Assembly: GCA_965261645.1 (NCBI GenBank)
Contig: CBDHDJ010000003.1
Location: 1-64,000 of the forward strand
Reading direction: 5' to 3'
Length of the DNA stretch: 64,000 bases
Source of the DNA: CBDHDJ01 sp965261645
Lineage (GTDB): Bacteria; Pseudomonadota; Alphaproteobacteria; SHVV01
Below the pieces are notes generated by a model, which made no database searches, had not been told where the DNA came from, and was given only the letters and a program-made list of their open reading frames with translations. Position numbers and translations under genes: made by a program. Position 1 is the stretch's first letter. The number at the start of each line of letters is the position of its first letter. This document shows positions 1 to 8,889 of this stretch, one piece after another.

Positions 1-129
1 GCCCAACTCTCCATGCAGGTTTAGCGGATCGCGGTCTGACCTGTTTGCCATCACACGTTGTCGTACCTTGCGCAACCTTTTGACGTGCCACCTCCTTTGT
101 CAGTCGTTGCTATCCATTGCCAGCCGCGC

Positions 130-569
130 TTAGGCGGGCCGGCTGACAAACCCTTCCTGGTAGGCTTGGTTATGGGCCAGCAGGGCCCAGATTGTGCGTG
201 CCATCTTGTTGGCCAGTGCCACCACCGCGACGTTCGCCGGCCTCCGCTCGGCCAGGCGCAATACCCAATCGGGCCGAGCCTTGCTGTTGGTGATTACCGA
301 GCGGGCACCATGGATTAGCAGGGTGCGCAGATAGGTGTCCCCACGCTTGGAGATGCCGAGCATGCGCACCCGCCCGCCGGTGCCGCTGTGCCGGGGCACA
401 AGGCCCAGCCAGGCGGCAAACCCCCGTCCGGACTTGAACGCCGCGGGATCGCCCATCGCGGCAACCGCCGCGGTCGCGCTCAGCACCCCGACGCCGGGGA
501 TCTCCGCGATCCGCCGACTGGAGGCATTGTCCCGGTGCCACAGCTTGAGCCGTCGTTCGATCTCGCCGA
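130..569 (-). pseudogene. IS110-family transposase, C-terminal part (IS110-a)
   Basis: This is the 3' third of an IS110-type transposase (IS110-a). It carries the family's C-terminal domain, seen as EIPGVGVLSATA, then FAAWLGLVPR and GISKRGDTYLRTLLIHGAR, and it ends at a stop at 130. The rest of the gene lies on the same strand at 3151-3487 and 7683-7934. It was split by an IS21 element at 569/570 and by a serine-recombinase element further upstream. Joining this piece to the middle piece across the 6-bp IS21 duplication leaves a 1-nt frame mismatch in a run of G, so the gene was probably already broken or decayed later. Bases 1-129 are 3' flank of the IS110 and hold no gene I recognise. Confidence 0.85.
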
Positions 570-769
570 TGTCAACGGCGGAGCAAAATTAGTCCACCCG
601 GGCGGAGTAAAACTAGTCCACTTAACGTTATGCGGTACGCGGTGTTGGGGGGTTGTCCCGGTAGTCCATAGGAGGGACCCGCGCTGCTTCGTGTAGCGCT
701 TGCGTTACGCGGAGCGAAGCAGCGTGGGAGGTTCCTGTGGACCCACCGGGTCAACCATTGCACCGGCGG

Positions 770-1540
770 TTAAGCAGGTATTTTGGGGAATTTCCGCCGT
801 TTTTGGCTTTGGTTGAGACGATAGCTCTCGCCGTTCATTTCCAGGATATGGACATGGTGGGTGAGGCGGTCCAGCAAAGCCCCGGTCAGGCGTTCCGAGC
901 CGAATATCTCCGTCCACTCATCGAACGGCAAGTTGGAGGTCACCAGGATCGAGCCCCGCTCGTAGCGCTGGCTGAAGACTTCGAACAGCAGCTCGGCGCC
1001 GGTCTTCGAGAGCGGCACGAAGCCGAGTTCGTCGATGATCAGAAGGTGATACTTTGCCAGTTGCTTCTGCAGGCGCAACAGGCGTTTTTCATCCCTGGCC
1101 TCCATCAGTTCATGAACCAGGGCAGCGGCCGTGAGGAAGCCGACGGAGAGCCCCTTTTGGCAGGCCGCCAGACCGAGACCGAGGGCGATATGGGTCTTGC
1201 CGGTTCCGCTGTTGCCGAGCGCGATGATATTCTCACGACGCTCGACGTATTCGCATCGCGCCAACTCCAGAACCAGCATCTTGTTGAGCGATGCGATGGC
1301 CTTGAAGTCGAAGCTGTCGAGGCTTTTGACGGCGGGGAACCTGGCCTGTCTGATCCGCCGCTCGACCATGCGGCGCTCACGGTCGATCAGTTCCAACTCG
1401 GTCAGACGGACAAGATACCGCACATGGTCGGCGCCCTCGGTGGCGCATTGGCGGGCCAGCTTGTCGTATTCGCGCAGGAACGTCGGCAGTTTCAGGGTCT
1501 TGAGGTGATGGGCCAGCAACACTTGCGGCGTATCGGTCAT
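770..1540 (-). CDS. istB: IS21 transposition helper ATPase IstB
   Basis: IstB is the AAA+ ATPase that helps the IstA transposase choose and activate target DNA. Translated from ATG 1540 it gives about 256 residues, the normal family size. A Walker A motif (GNSGTGKTHIALGLG) lies near the middle, followed by the Walker B region LLIIDELGFVPLS. The chosen start overlaps the istA stop by 4 nt (ATGA), the usual translational coupling in IS21. A longer open frame upstream to 1660 lies inside istA and is not used. It is probably functional. Confidence 0.93.
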   Translation of the reverse strand: MTDTPQVLLAHHLKTLKLPTFLREYDKLARQCATEGADHVRYLVRLTELELIDRERRMVERRIRQARFPAVKSLDSFDFKAIASLNKMLVLELARCEYVERRENIIALGNSGTGKTHIALGLGLAACQKGLSVGFLTAAALVHELMEARDEKRLLRLQKQLAKYHLLIIDELGFVPLSKTGAELLFEVFSQRYERGSILVTSNLPFDEWTEIFGSERLTGALLDRLTHHVHILEMNGESYRLNQSQKRRKFPKIPA

Positions 1541-3036
1541 GACGCGCCTCCACCCAACAAGCTCATATAACTGGCGGCGGCCGTGGTCGCCACGTTGGCC
1601 CGAGGCAGGTAGGGATAGATATCCAGGTCGAGTTTGGGCGGGCGTCGCTCGATACGGCACAGCACAAGGTGTTTGACGGCGTCGTAGCCGATCGCACCCA
1701 GGCGCAGGGCGTCCTTCACCGCGCCGTGAAGCACCTCGAGATCGAAGGTCTCCAGAAGCCGAAGGACCTGGACGTATTCCCGCTTGCCGGCCTTGCCCAT
1801 GCGCGCCTCCAGGAGACGGCGCAGGGTTGGGAAGGCATCAGGCAGTTCCCATCCGGCTAGCGGCGCGGCCTGATCCAGGGCGCCGATCTTGTGCTCCAGC
1901 AAAGGCAGGTAGTGGATCGGATCGAAGACCATATCTTCCCGGTCGTAGGAACGGGGGTGTCGGGCAATGATCCCGGCGCCGCAACCGATAACCACCTCGT
2001 GGACATAGCCACGGATCCAGACTTCCTGATGGCCGTAGGCGACGGGCACGGAATAGTCATTCGTCCGGTAGCGCACCAGGGACAGCGAGTTGACCCGCGT
2101 GCCCTGCTTGTCGCACGCGTCGAACGGTGCCGGCAGTGGCCTCTTCAACGCTTCGCGGTCACGCACAAACCGTTCGCCGATGCTCTCGCGGTGGCCGCGC
2201 AGGACGTTGCCTTGCCGGTTGCGGCATTGCTCTTCCAGGTGGCCATTGAAGGCGTCCCAGCTCGCGAACCGGGGAAGCGGCGTCATGAAGTTCCGCCGGG
2301 CATAGCCGACCACCCCCTCCACATTGCCTTTGTCGTTACCCTTGCCGGGACGGCCGTAGCGGTCCTCGAAGAGGTAATGGGACTGCAGCCCGCTGAACGG
2401 CCGCGTTCGTTGCCGCGTGCCATCTGACAAGATGCGCGACACCAGACACTTGTCGTTGTCGTAAAGAATCGATTGGGGAACGCCGCCGAAAAAAACAAAG
2501 GCTCTGTTGTGCCCGTCCAGCCAGGCCTCCGTCGTCGCCGCCGGGTAGGCCGCAACGAAGCAGGCATCGCTGTGGGGAAGTGTCATGACGAAAAAATGCG
2601 CCCGATACTTGACGCCGGCGATGATCGCATCCGCCTCGCCAAAGTCCGCTTGAGCATGGCCCGGAGGATGTGACAACGGCACAAACATCTCACGCCGACG
2701 AAGGCGCCGTTCCCGAACGTAATCCTTCACGATGGTCTCTTTGCCCGTGAAGCCATGTTCGTCGCGAAGGCGCTCGAATATACGCTTCGCCGTGTGGTGC
2801 TGCTTACGGTGAACCGTTCGGTCCTCCTCCAGAATACGGTCGATGATATCCGTGAAGGGGGCCAGTTTCGGGCGTTTCGGTGGCTGGCGTCGCCGATATC
2901 CCGGCGGTTCCGAATGCCGCAGCATCTTCCTCACCGTCTCGCGCGCAATGCCAAACCGACTTGCCGCCTCTCGCTGGCTCAGACCATCAACATGGCAGGC
3001 CAGCCGAACGCGCAGATATAGGTCCACGGTGTACAT
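1537..3036 (-). CDS. istA: IS21 transposase IstA
   Basis: IstA is the DDE transposase of the IS21 family, which cuts and joins the element ends. It has an N-terminal helix-turn-helix (DGLSQREAASRFGIARETV) and an integrase catalytic core that includes QADFGEADAII and ILYDNDKCLV. I prefer ATG 3036 (protein starting MYTVDLYLRVRLA, as in related IstA proteins) because GGAAGG lies at a suitable distance upstream; an in-frame ATG at 3051 would add five residues. It is nearly identical to the copy at 27845-29344. Confidence 0.93.
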   Translation of the reverse strand: MYTVDLYLRVRLACHVDGLSQREAASRFGIARETVRKMLRHSEPPGYRRRQPPKRPKLAPFTDIIDRILEEDRTVHRKQHHTAKRIFERLRDEHGFTGKETIVKDYVRERRLRRREMFVPLSHPPGHAQADFGEADAIIAGVKYRAHFFVMTLPHSDACFVAAYPAATTEAWLDGHNRAFVFFGGVPQSILYDNDKCLVSRILSDGTRQRTRPFSGLQSHYLFEDRYGRPGKGNDKGNVEGVVGYARRNFMTPLPRFASWDAFNGHLEEQCRNRQGNVLRGHRESIGERFVRDREALKRPLPAPFDACDKQGTRVNSLSLVRYRTNDYSVPVAYGHQEVWIRGYVHEVVIGCGAGIIARHPRSYDREDMVFDPIHYLPLLEHKIGALDQAAPLAGWELPDAFPTLRRLLEARMGKAGKREYVQVLRLLETFDLEVLHGAVKDALRLGAIGYDAVKHLVLCRIERRPPKLDLDIYPYLPRANVATTAAASYMSLLGGGAS

Positions 3037-3150
3037 CCTCCCGCCTTCCATCTCAAAAAAGATCGAAGGCTACAGGTGGCAGAGTTTTACTCCGCCCGCG
3101 GCTGGGAAATCCCGCCGCTTCCGTGGACTAATTTGTCACCGCCGTTCTCA

Positions 3151-3487
3151 CGCCGACTTCCGCTCGAGCCGGGCCACGCGTGCCCACTGCTCGCGCAAGG
3201 TCTCAACGACCATCGCCGGCAGCCGCTCCGAGACCCGCTCGAGGGCGTAGGCCATACCCCTTCGCATACCGGCCCGGCCTTGCGGCATGACTTCGCCGTA
3301 TTCGGCCAACAGGCCGCGCAGGCCGTTGATCTGGGCGGTGCGGAACTTCACCAGTTGCTGGCGCATGCGGTGCAGCGCCAATACCGCCTGTTGCTCCTCG
3401 CTCTTGATCGCGACCGTCTTGATGCCCGGCTGCTGAACCGCGGTCCAGATCGCCCGCGCATCGTGTGCATCGCTCTTGTTGCCGCCC
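3151..3487 (-). pseudogene. IS110-a transposase, middle part
   Basis: This is the middle of the IS110-a transposase. It starts at the conserved GGNKSDAHDARAIW segment of the RuvC-like DEDD domain and runs to the helical linker ending LREQWARVARLER. On its upstream side (higher coordinates) it is cut at 3488 by the serine-recombinase element; on the downstream side it is cut by IS21 at 3150. It cannot make a transposase as it stands. Confidence 0.88.
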
Positions 3488-3500
3488 ACCAAAACGGTCA
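3478..3500 (-). other. Attachment junction of serine-recombinase element copy 1 (end A)
   Basis: Read on the minus strand, element sequence ending GGCAGTGTGTGACCGTTTTG meets GT and then IS110-a sequence GGGCGGCAACAAGAG. The same element end meets a different IS110 at 13671. A GT at 3488-3489 is the best candidate crossover dinucleotide, because joining here to 7681-7682 restores the IS110-a frame as VRPFV-GGNKSDA. The exact crossover is inferred. Confidence 0.7.
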
Positions 3501-3524
3501 CACACTGCCCGTTTTCATGACGCG

Positions 3525-3971
3525 GTGACGGTTCATTACCGCTTCCATCCGCTGTCGGGTTGCCGCGTGGCATGCCTTGGACGTCGAAGAGCACGTGGAC
3601 AGACGATACTGATTGTTCGGCATCCGGACCGAACCCAGTTGCATCTTCCTGAGTGGATGACCCGACCGGATGCCGCCCTGCTCGAGGTTCGCGAACTCCC
3701 CAGGATCTCCCTGCGGGCGCTTTCCGATTTGCGGGATCTCATCGCACCGCTTCTTCTTGCGCGCGACGAAACGCGCACAGGAGAACGTGATGAACCAAAG
3801 ACCTCGCAAGGCTCCTCAAGGAGAACTGTTTCCTCTGGAACACCCGTCGGCCCTGCTGACCGGCGAGCGACGGGAGGTGTTGATCCCGCTTCTTTCGATG
3901 ACCCTGGCGGCGGCAATGGCAACCGCGGCCGGGGCGTCAAACAGCCGCACGATCGTGGGAGCCAGCCATGA
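3525..3971 (+). CDS. DUF5372-like protein of the serine-recombinase element
   Basis: The first ORF of the element starts at GTG 3525 and encodes about 148 residues. Its N-terminal 90 residues (MTVHYRFHPLSGCRV, then LIVRHPDRTQLHLPEWMT) resemble the DUF5372 proteins I know from next to large serine recombinases; this is a recollection of the family, not a search. The C-terminal third overlaps the next ORF in another frame and may be extension without function. No enzymatic motif is visible. An identical ORF is in copy 2 at 13188-13634. Its role could be in recombination control, but that is a guess. Confidence 0.6.
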   Translation: MTVHYRFHPLSGCRVACLGRRRARGQTILIVRHPDRTQLHLPEWMTRPDAALLEVRELPRISLRALSDLRDLIAPLLLARDETRTGERDEPKTSQGSSRRTVSSGTPVGPADRRATGGVDPASFDDPGGGNGNRGRGVKQPHDRGSQP

Positions 3972-3978
3972 CGGGTGA
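3790..3978 (+). CDS. Small conserved ORF upstream of the serine recombinase
   Basis: This 62-residue ORF begins MNQRPRKAPQGELFPLEHPS and has a hydrophobic alanine-rich stretch near its end. A good ribosome binding site (AGGAG at 3779-3783) precedes ATG 3790. Its end overlaps the recombinase start by 11 nt, suggesting translational coupling. I know of similar short ORFs before recombinases of this type but no function. An identical copy lies at 13181-13369. Confidence 0.6.
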   Translation: MNQRPRKAPQGELFPLEHPSALLTGERREVLIPLLSMTLAAAMATAAGASNSRTIVGASHDG

Positions 3979-5785
3979 CGGAACAAGAATCACTGCCGGC
4001 CATCTGGCGCGTGCGGCCTGCGTCTACGTGCGACAGTCGACGCCCGGCCAGGTTCGCAACAATCTCGAAAGCAAGCGCCTCCAGTACGCATTGCAGACCC
4101 GAGCGAAGGAATTGGGCTGGCACACAGTCGAGACGATCGACGAAGATCTTGGCCGTTCGGGCGGTGGCGGCGTAGAGAGGCCAGGCTTCCAGAAACTGCT
4201 GACTGCGGTCTGCGAAAGCAGGATTGGCATCGTGCTGTCGGTCGATGCTTCACGTCTCGCCCGAAATGGTCGTGAGTGGCATACGCTTCTCGAATTCTGC
4301 GCCGTGGTCGGCTGTCTCCTGGGAGATGGGAACAGCATTTACGGTCCCGCCTTACCGGACGATCGGCTGTTGCTTGGTATGAAAGGTTCCGTCAGCGAGA
4401 TGGAAGGTTCGGTCCTGCGTCAGCGATCCCACGACGCCCGCCGGCAGAAGGCCGCGCGTGGCGAATTGTTCCTGAACCTCCCGGCCGGATATGTGAAGGC
4501 CGGCCGTGACGCGATCGCGATGGACCCCGACCAGCGGGTGCGGGATGCTATCCGTCATGTGTTCCGCAAATTCTCCGAGTTGCGCAGCATTCGCCAAGTG
4601 TTCCTGTGGTTCCGCCATGAAGGCATCGAGCTTCCGTTCCGGTCCCTTTGCACTGGTGTTCACGGATGGCAGGTTGCCTGGAAGCTGCCGGTGTACAACA
4701 CGGTCCACCAAATCCTGACTAACCCGATCTACGCGGGAGCTTATGCCTACGGGCGCAAGAGTCGACGCACGGTCATCGACGACGGACGCAAGCGCGTTGT
4801 GCATGAGACTCGACGTAATCCTGAGGACTGGAAGGTGTTGATCCGCGACAGCCACGAGGGATATATCGACTGGGACGAATATGAAAGGAACCTCGGCCTG
4901 ATCGCAGCCAATGAACCAACTTTCAAGGGGGCGGTGCGCAACGGTGGCGCGCTGCTAACTGGCCTGTTGCGATGCGGGCACTGCACCCACAAGCTCCAAG
5001 TCGCCCACTCGGGGAACAGCAGGGTGGGCCGCTATCTCTGCCAGGGCAGGCGAGCGCAGATTGAGGGCACGACCTGCATTTCCTTCGGCGCGGGGGATGT
5101 CGACGAGGCCGTCGCCGCCGCCGTTCTCCGGGCGGTCCAGCCTCTGGGAGTGGAAGCTGCGCTCCACGCGGTCGAGGACCGCGGAAAGGATGCGTCCGAA
5201 CGCACCCGGCTAGCGGAGCTCGCGCTCGAGGACGCTCGGTTCAAGGCGGACCAGGCGCGGGCGCGGTTCGAAGCGGTCGATCCCCGCAACCGCAATGTCA
5301 TCGGCAACCTGTCACGGGCATGGGAAGAGCGCCTTGAGCTCGTGGGGGAGCGGGAATGTCAATTGGCCGCGGCTCGTTCGCAACTTCAACATCAGGAGCT
5401 GACATCGGGCGAGCGCGCGGCGTATCTGGCCCTCGGTGCAGATCTGGAGCGGGCCTGGAACCACGAGAACGTGACGACGCCAATGCGCAAGCATGTTCTA
5501 CGTGCGGTACTTGTGGAGATCATCGTGACTGTATCGGCCGACCGGATCGACCTCGTCCTGCATTGGCAGGGCGGTGACCATACCGAGCTCTCGGTACGTA
5601 GGCGAAAGAGAGGGCAAACGCGCATAGCAACGGACGCCGACACCGCCGAGATGATCCGGGAACTGGCCCGGCTCATGCCGGATCGCGCCATCACGGCGTT
5701 CCTGCCCTCTCTGGGAAGCGAACCGGCAAGGGCAACACCTGGACCGAAGTGCGCGTGCGCGCCCTCCGTTCGAACCGCGGCATAG
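3968..5785 (+). CDS. Large serine recombinase (intact copy)
   Basis: This 605-residue site-specific recombinase would cut and rejoin the element ends and the IS110 target through a serine-DNA intermediate. The N-terminal resolvase domain has the nucleophile in YVRQS (about Ser24) and the conserved run VLSVDASRLARNGREW. A recombinase DNA-binding domain follows, then a zinc ribbon near residues 330-360 (LLRCGHCTHKL with later YLCQG), then a coiled-coil stretch, which is the layout of large serine integrases. The reading frame is uninterrupted, unlike copy 2. It overlaps the short ORF upstream. An HTH protein gene would follow directly but for the IS3 at 5790. Confidence 0.93.
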   Translation: MTGDGTRITAGHLARAACVYVRQSTPGQVRNNLESKRLQYALQTRAKELGWHTVETIDEDLGRSGGGGVERPGFQKLLTAVCESRIGIVLSVDASRLARNGREWHTLLEFCAVVGCLLGDGNSIYGPALPDDRLLLGMKGSVSEMEGSVLRQRSHDARRQKAARGELFLNLPAGYVKAGRDAIAMDPDQRVRDAIRHVFRKFSELRSIRQVFLWFRHEGIELPFRSLCTGVHGWQVAWKLPVYNTVHQILTNPIYAGAYAYGRKSRRTVIDDGRKRVVHETRRNPEDWKVLIRDSHEGYIDWDEYERNLGLIAANEPTFKGAVRNGGALLTGLLRCGHCTHKLQVAHSGNSRVGRYLCQGRRAQIEGTTCISFGAGDVDEAVAAAVLRAVQPLGVEAALHAVEDRGKDASERTRLAELALEDARFKADQARARFEAVDPRNRNVIGNLSRAWEERLELVGERECQLAAARSQLQHQELTSGERAAYLALGADLERAWNHENVTTPMRKHVLRAVLVEIIVTVSADRIDLVLHWQGGDHTELSVRRRKRGQTRIATDADTAEMIRELARLMPDRAITAFLPSLGSEPARATPGPKCACAPSVRTAA

Positions 5786-5830
5786 CGGTCCGGAACCTGT
5801 CAACGACTTTGAGACACCGACGGTTTCTAT

Positions 5831-6832
5831 TTACTGACTCGTTTCTCCTGTTGTGGAAGTGGCGGGTGGGTTGATCCAGACGGCTTCGGGAAGCGGGGCG
5901 GGTTTCGGGGTGCCGTGGACGAAGCGTTCGGGGTGAAGGGCCCAGGCGGCTTGCAGGGTACGTCCGCGCTGAGCCAGCACATCCGGTGCCCGGTGATGAT
6001 GGACATCATCGGGGGTGAGCATCGCGATCCCGGCATGGCGGTGCTCGGTGTTGTACCAGGGGAAGAACGACCGGCAGAAGGCGATGGCGGCGGTAATGTC
6101 TTCGAAGCGCCCAGGGAAGCCGGGGTGATACTTCAGGGTCTTGAACTGCGCTTCGGAGAACGGGTTGTCATCGCTGACCTGGGGGCGGCTCAGAGAGCGG
6201 GTGACCCCGAGGTCGGCGAGGAGTTGGGCGGTACACTTGCTGGTCATCGGCGCGCCGCGGTCCGAATGCAGGGTGAGCACCTGGGGCTCGATGCCTTGCT
6301 TGAGACAGGTTTCCTCGATCAGCGTCGCGGCGAGCGCGGCGTTCTCCCGATCGGCAACCATCCAGCCCACGACGCAGCGGCTGAAGATGTCGAGCAAGAC
6401 ATAGAGGTAGAAGGACGTCCAGCGTTTGGGCCCCCGGAGCCGGGTGATATCCCAGGACCAGGTCTGGTTGGGGCCCGTGGCCACCAGCTCGGGCTTGGTG
6501 TAGCAGGGATGACTGCGCTGATTGCGCCGCTCTCGCACCGGCTGGTTCGCGGCCAGGATCCGGTATATCGTGCGCTCGGCGCACAGATACTGGCCTTCAT
6601 CGAGCAGCGTCGCGACGACCTCGGCCGGTGACCGGTCGACGAAGCGCGGGCTAGCGAGCACGTCGAGGACGTGCGCGCGTTCGGACGCACACAGGGCCCG
6701 GGCGGGCGTAGGACGGGGCTGCTGATGCCCGGGAGCGGGCCTCTGACGACGGTAGAAGGAAGCCCGTGGCACCCCCAGCGCTCGGCACGCCGGCGCCACG
6801 CCGACCTGCGATGCGAGCGGCTGGACGGCCAT
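5831..6832 (-). CDS. IS3-family transposase OrfB
   Basis: This is the catalytic (DDE integrase core) subunit of an IS3-type transposase, 333 residues. The acidic residues sit in SWDITRLRG, LTLHSDRGAP and FSEAQFKTLKY. An HTH_21-type segment precedes the catalytic core. The start overlaps the end of OrfA, and the active product is normally an OrfAB fusion made by frameshifting. It appears intact. Confidence 0.92.
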   Translation of the reverse strand: MAVQPLASQVGVAPACRALGVPRASFYRRQRPAPGHQQPRPTPARALCASERAHVLDVLASPRFVDRSPAEVVATLLDEGQYLCAERTIYRILAANQPVRERRNQRSHPCYTKPELVATGPNQTWSWDITRLRGPKRWTSFYLYVLLDIFSRCVVGWMVADRENAALAATLIEETCLKQGIEPQVLTLHSDRGAPMTSKCTAQLLADLGVTRSLSRPQVSDDNPFSEAQFKTLKYHPGFPGRFEDITAAIAFCRSFFPWYNTEHRHAGIAMLTPDDVHHHRAPDVLAQRGRTLQAAWALHPERFVHGTPKPAPLPEAVWINPPATSTTGETSQ

Positions 6833-7320
6833 CAGCAGTCCTTCCCGTGTTCGAGGCTGAATCCCAACAGCCCGGCAACTTTTCCCTGGACGTCCAGGAT
6901 CGTATGGGCGGTGTGCAGCTCCTTCTCCAGCCGAGCCACTTTCGCCTCGAGCTCGTGCACCTTCGCGCTGAGGGGGTTGCGCTCGGCGGGCTTCCGACCG
7001 CGTTTGCTCGGGGTCAGGCCTTGAAGCGACCCTTCACGCCGCGCCCTGCGCCATTCCGTCAGATGGGAGCTGTACAGCCCCTCGCGGCGAAGCAGCCGGC
7101 CCACCTCGCCGGGCTGCGTGCAGCTCTCTGCCTCCTCCAGCATCCGCAGTCGATACTGCGCGGTGAACTTGCGCCTCTTCGGCTTGGCCACGACCTCCGG
7201 GTCCGGCGTTGGCCGCGCGTGGCTGGCTCTGGCCCCGGGGGCCTCGTCGCGACGCTCCTCGACCCCCAGGGCCAGAGCGTCCATCTCTTGCAATGTCATC
7301 GATTCTCTCTCTGCGGTCAT
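6832..7320 (-). CDS. IS3-family transposase OrfA
   Basis: This is the DNA-binding subunit of the same IS3 element, 162 residues. A helix-turn-helix runs through AQYRLRMLEEAESC to LLRREGLYSSHLTEWRR, and a leucine-rich coiled coil (VHELEAKVARLEKELH) lies at the end, as in IS3-type OrfA. It is longer than a typical OrfA because of a charged N-terminal tail; a later start is possible. Confidence 0.88.
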   Translation of the reverse strand: MTAERESMTLQEMDALALGVEERRDEAPGARASHARPTPDPEVVAKPKRRKFTAQYRLRMLEEAESCTQPGEVGRLLRREGLYSSHLTEWRRARREGSLQGLTPSKRGRKPAERNPLSAKVHELEAKVARLEKELHTAHTILDVQGKVAGLLGFSLEHGKDC

Positions 7321-7427
7321 TGGTATTCACCTCCACCGCCCTACAGTAATTCCAAGGGGGACCGGTGTCTCAGTGAGGTTGGCAGAGAGGGGTCTATCGC
7401 GAAGGAGAGCGGCAGGAGCGTAACGAA

Positions 7428-7643
7428 TTGACGCAGACGGAGGCCGCGGCAAGACTGAATGTCAGTGCCAGGACAATGAACCGGCTGATCCGGCGCGGTG
7501 TTGTTCCCGCCCGTCAGGCCTGCAAGGGTGCGCCGTGGGTGATATCGGCCGATGCGCTCGGTTCTGCGGCGGTTGCTCTGGCTCTGGAGGAAGGAACATT
7601 CCCGTCGGCATCGGATCCGGGACAAAAAGTCTTTCATTTTTAG
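7428..7643 (+). CDS. Helix-turn-helix protein of the element (possible excisionase)
   Basis: This 71-residue protein has one MerR/excisionase-type helix-turn-helix (TQTEAAARLNVSARTMNRLI) followed by a short basic wing. I chose TTG 7428 because AGGAG lies 9 nt upstream. In copy 2 the frame also opens further upstream across the recombinase end, so a longer form is possible there. Its place directly after a serine integrase makes a recombination directionality factor a reasonable guess; a simple repressor is the alternative. An identical copy lies at 9719-9934. Confidence 0.75.
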   Translation: MTQTEAAARLNVSARTMNRLIRRGVVPARQACKGAPWVISADALGSAAVALALEEGTFPSASDPGQKVFHF

Positions 7644-7669
7644 TAACGTAGCGAGGTGCCTTGGTATGA

Positions 7670-7694
7670 CTGTCGATTGCACAAACGGCCGGAC
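7670..7694 (-). other. Attachment junction of serine-recombinase element copy 1 (end B)
   Basis: On the minus strand IS110-a sequence ending GGTCCGGCCGTTT meets GT and then the element end GCAATCGACAGTCATACC. The same element end follows a different IS110 at 9683. The IS110 side encodes MVRPFV. The GT at 7681-7682 is the inferred crossover. Confidence 0.7.
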
Positions 7695-7934
7695 CATCTT
7701 CGCCGGCAGCAGCCTGATCTCGTGGCCCAGCTCTCGCAGCCGACGCGCCCAATGCTGCGAGCCGCCGCACGCCTCCATGCCGATCAAGCGCGACACGCGA
7801 TTGGCAAAGTGCTCCAGGAACTTCGCCCGTGTCAGCTTCAGACCCATGATCTCGCCCGTCTCCATATCGACCCAGTACAGTTGAAACACCCGTTTCGCCG
7901 TATCCACGCCGACGACCGTTCTGCTCGTCTTCAT
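7683..7934 (-). pseudogene. IS110-a transposase, N-terminal part
   Basis: These are the first 84 or so codons of IS110-a, starting MKTSRTVVGVDTAKRVFQL, with the first catalytic aspartate of the DEDD domain in GVDTAK and GMEACGGSQHWARRL containing the glutamate. The frame leaves IS110 at VRPFV and runs into the serine-recombinase element. The outer IS110 end is probably close to 8045, where a truncated integrase gene begins. Confidence 0.88.
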
Positions 7935-8049
7935 CTCGGACCCTCCGGTTTGCCTGTGAAGAACTTGGCACTTTGATGCCGTCGGCCCGTGAGGGTTCAC
8001 CTCTACCCTCCGCCGTCCGACCGCAAAAGGAGGGAGGCGTCCATTCCAT

Positions 8050-8698
8050 TCTTCTGAAGCTTGGCTTTTCCATCTCCCAGGCCGCCGTCTCGAAATACAT
8101 GGTCCGTTACCCCTCGCCGCCCTCGCAGGCGTGGCGGACATTCCTTACAAATCACGCCGATTGCCTGGCGTCGATCGACTGTTTCGCGGTCCCCACGGCT
8201 ACGTTCCGCCTCCTGTTCGGGTTCATCGTGCTCCACCACGAGCGCCGACGGATCGTGCATTTCGGCGTCACGGCACATCCGACCGCGGATTGGGTAGCGC
8301 AGCAGATTCGCGAAGCCTTTCCGTGGGACACGGCACCGTGGCACCTAATCCGCGACCGGGACGGCGCATACGGGCAATCGTTCCGCTCGACCGTAATGGC
8401 GATGGGCGTGGAAGAGGTCGTCACGGCGCCACGAAGCCCGTGGCAAAATCCGTATGTGGAACGCCTGATCGGCAGCGTTAAGCGCGAATGCCTGGACCAT
8501 TTGATCATCCTCAACGAGCGGCATTTGCGGCGCATTTTTGGCCCATACCTCGACTATTATCACGGTTCAAGGACCCACTTGTCGCTCGGCAAGGACACGC
8601 CGGGTGGACGATCCGTTCAGCCAGCCGGGCACGGAACGGTCGTTTCCTTGCCCAAGGTCGGCGGTCTGCATCATCGTTACGAACGCCTCGCGGCCTGA
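8050..8698 (+). pseudogene. DDE integrase-core transposase, 5'-truncated
   Basis: About 215 residues of an rve-type transposase remain. The catalytic core is visible: ADCLASIDCFAV, LIRDRDGAYGQ and NPYVERLIGSVKRE supply the D, D and E. It lacks the N-terminal DNA-binding half; homology begins at LLKLGFSISQAAVSKYM, just after the outer edge of IS110-a, so that insertion probably cut it. I cannot place it in a named IS family with certainty. Bases 8699-8889 hold nothing I recognise. Confidence 0.75.
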
Positions 8699-8889
8699 CC
8701 ACCCCCGCTCGGATTCGATCAATTTCTCTCTGTGGCGACGTGGACGCTGCCGGTATCCGCACGCCCCTTCATAGGTTCGCTGGCACGATCCGGCGGAATA
8801 AGCATCGCGATGACCGCGCCCGTGGTCGATTTCAAAATCCACTGGCTCAAAATGGTGCCCGTGCTGGAAGGCCGAGCCGTCGTTGGGAG

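Larger units (their letters stand above)
570..3150 (-). mobile_element. IS21-family element, copy 1 (intact ends)
   Basis: The element carries istA and istB and has related ends: TGTCAACGGCGGAGCAAAAT on the left and, read inward from the right, TGAGAACGGCGGTGACAAAT. It is flanked by a 6-bp target duplication CGCCGA (564-569 and 3151-3156). It interrupts the IS110-a transposase. A second copy lies at 26524-29458 with its own different duplication, so the two inserted independently. Confidence 0.92.
5790..7390 (-). mobile_element. IS3-family element (IS3-a) inside serine-recombinase element copy 1
   Basis: This complete two-ORF IS3-type element sits just after the recombinase stop codon. Comparison with the uninterrupted copy 2 shows a GGT (or GGTC) target duplication at 5787-5789 and 7391-7393. 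Its ends share TGAGACACCG about 20 bases in. It separates the recombinase from the HTH gene but destroys neither. Confidence 0.88.
3490..7680 (+). mobile_element. IS110-targeting serine-recombinase element, copy 1 (split by IS3)
   Basis: This is a small element with four ORFs: a DUF5372-like protein, a short ORF, a large serine recombinase and a helix-turn-helix protein. Subtracting the IS3 insertion (5790-7390 plus its duplication) leaves about 2.59 kb, the same as copy 2 after its IS256 is subtracted. It lies inside the IS110-a transposase, with the N-terminal part of that gene at 7683-7934 and the rest at 3487 and below. No long terminal inverted repeats are visible, which fits integrase-type rather than transposase-type mobility. 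Confidence 0.85.

Noticed and set aside
737..1570. Long plus-strand frames over istB and similar long frames opposite many genes, for example 46222-48657
   Set aside because: They are antisense shadows caused by high GC content; the opposite strand has clear family motifs.
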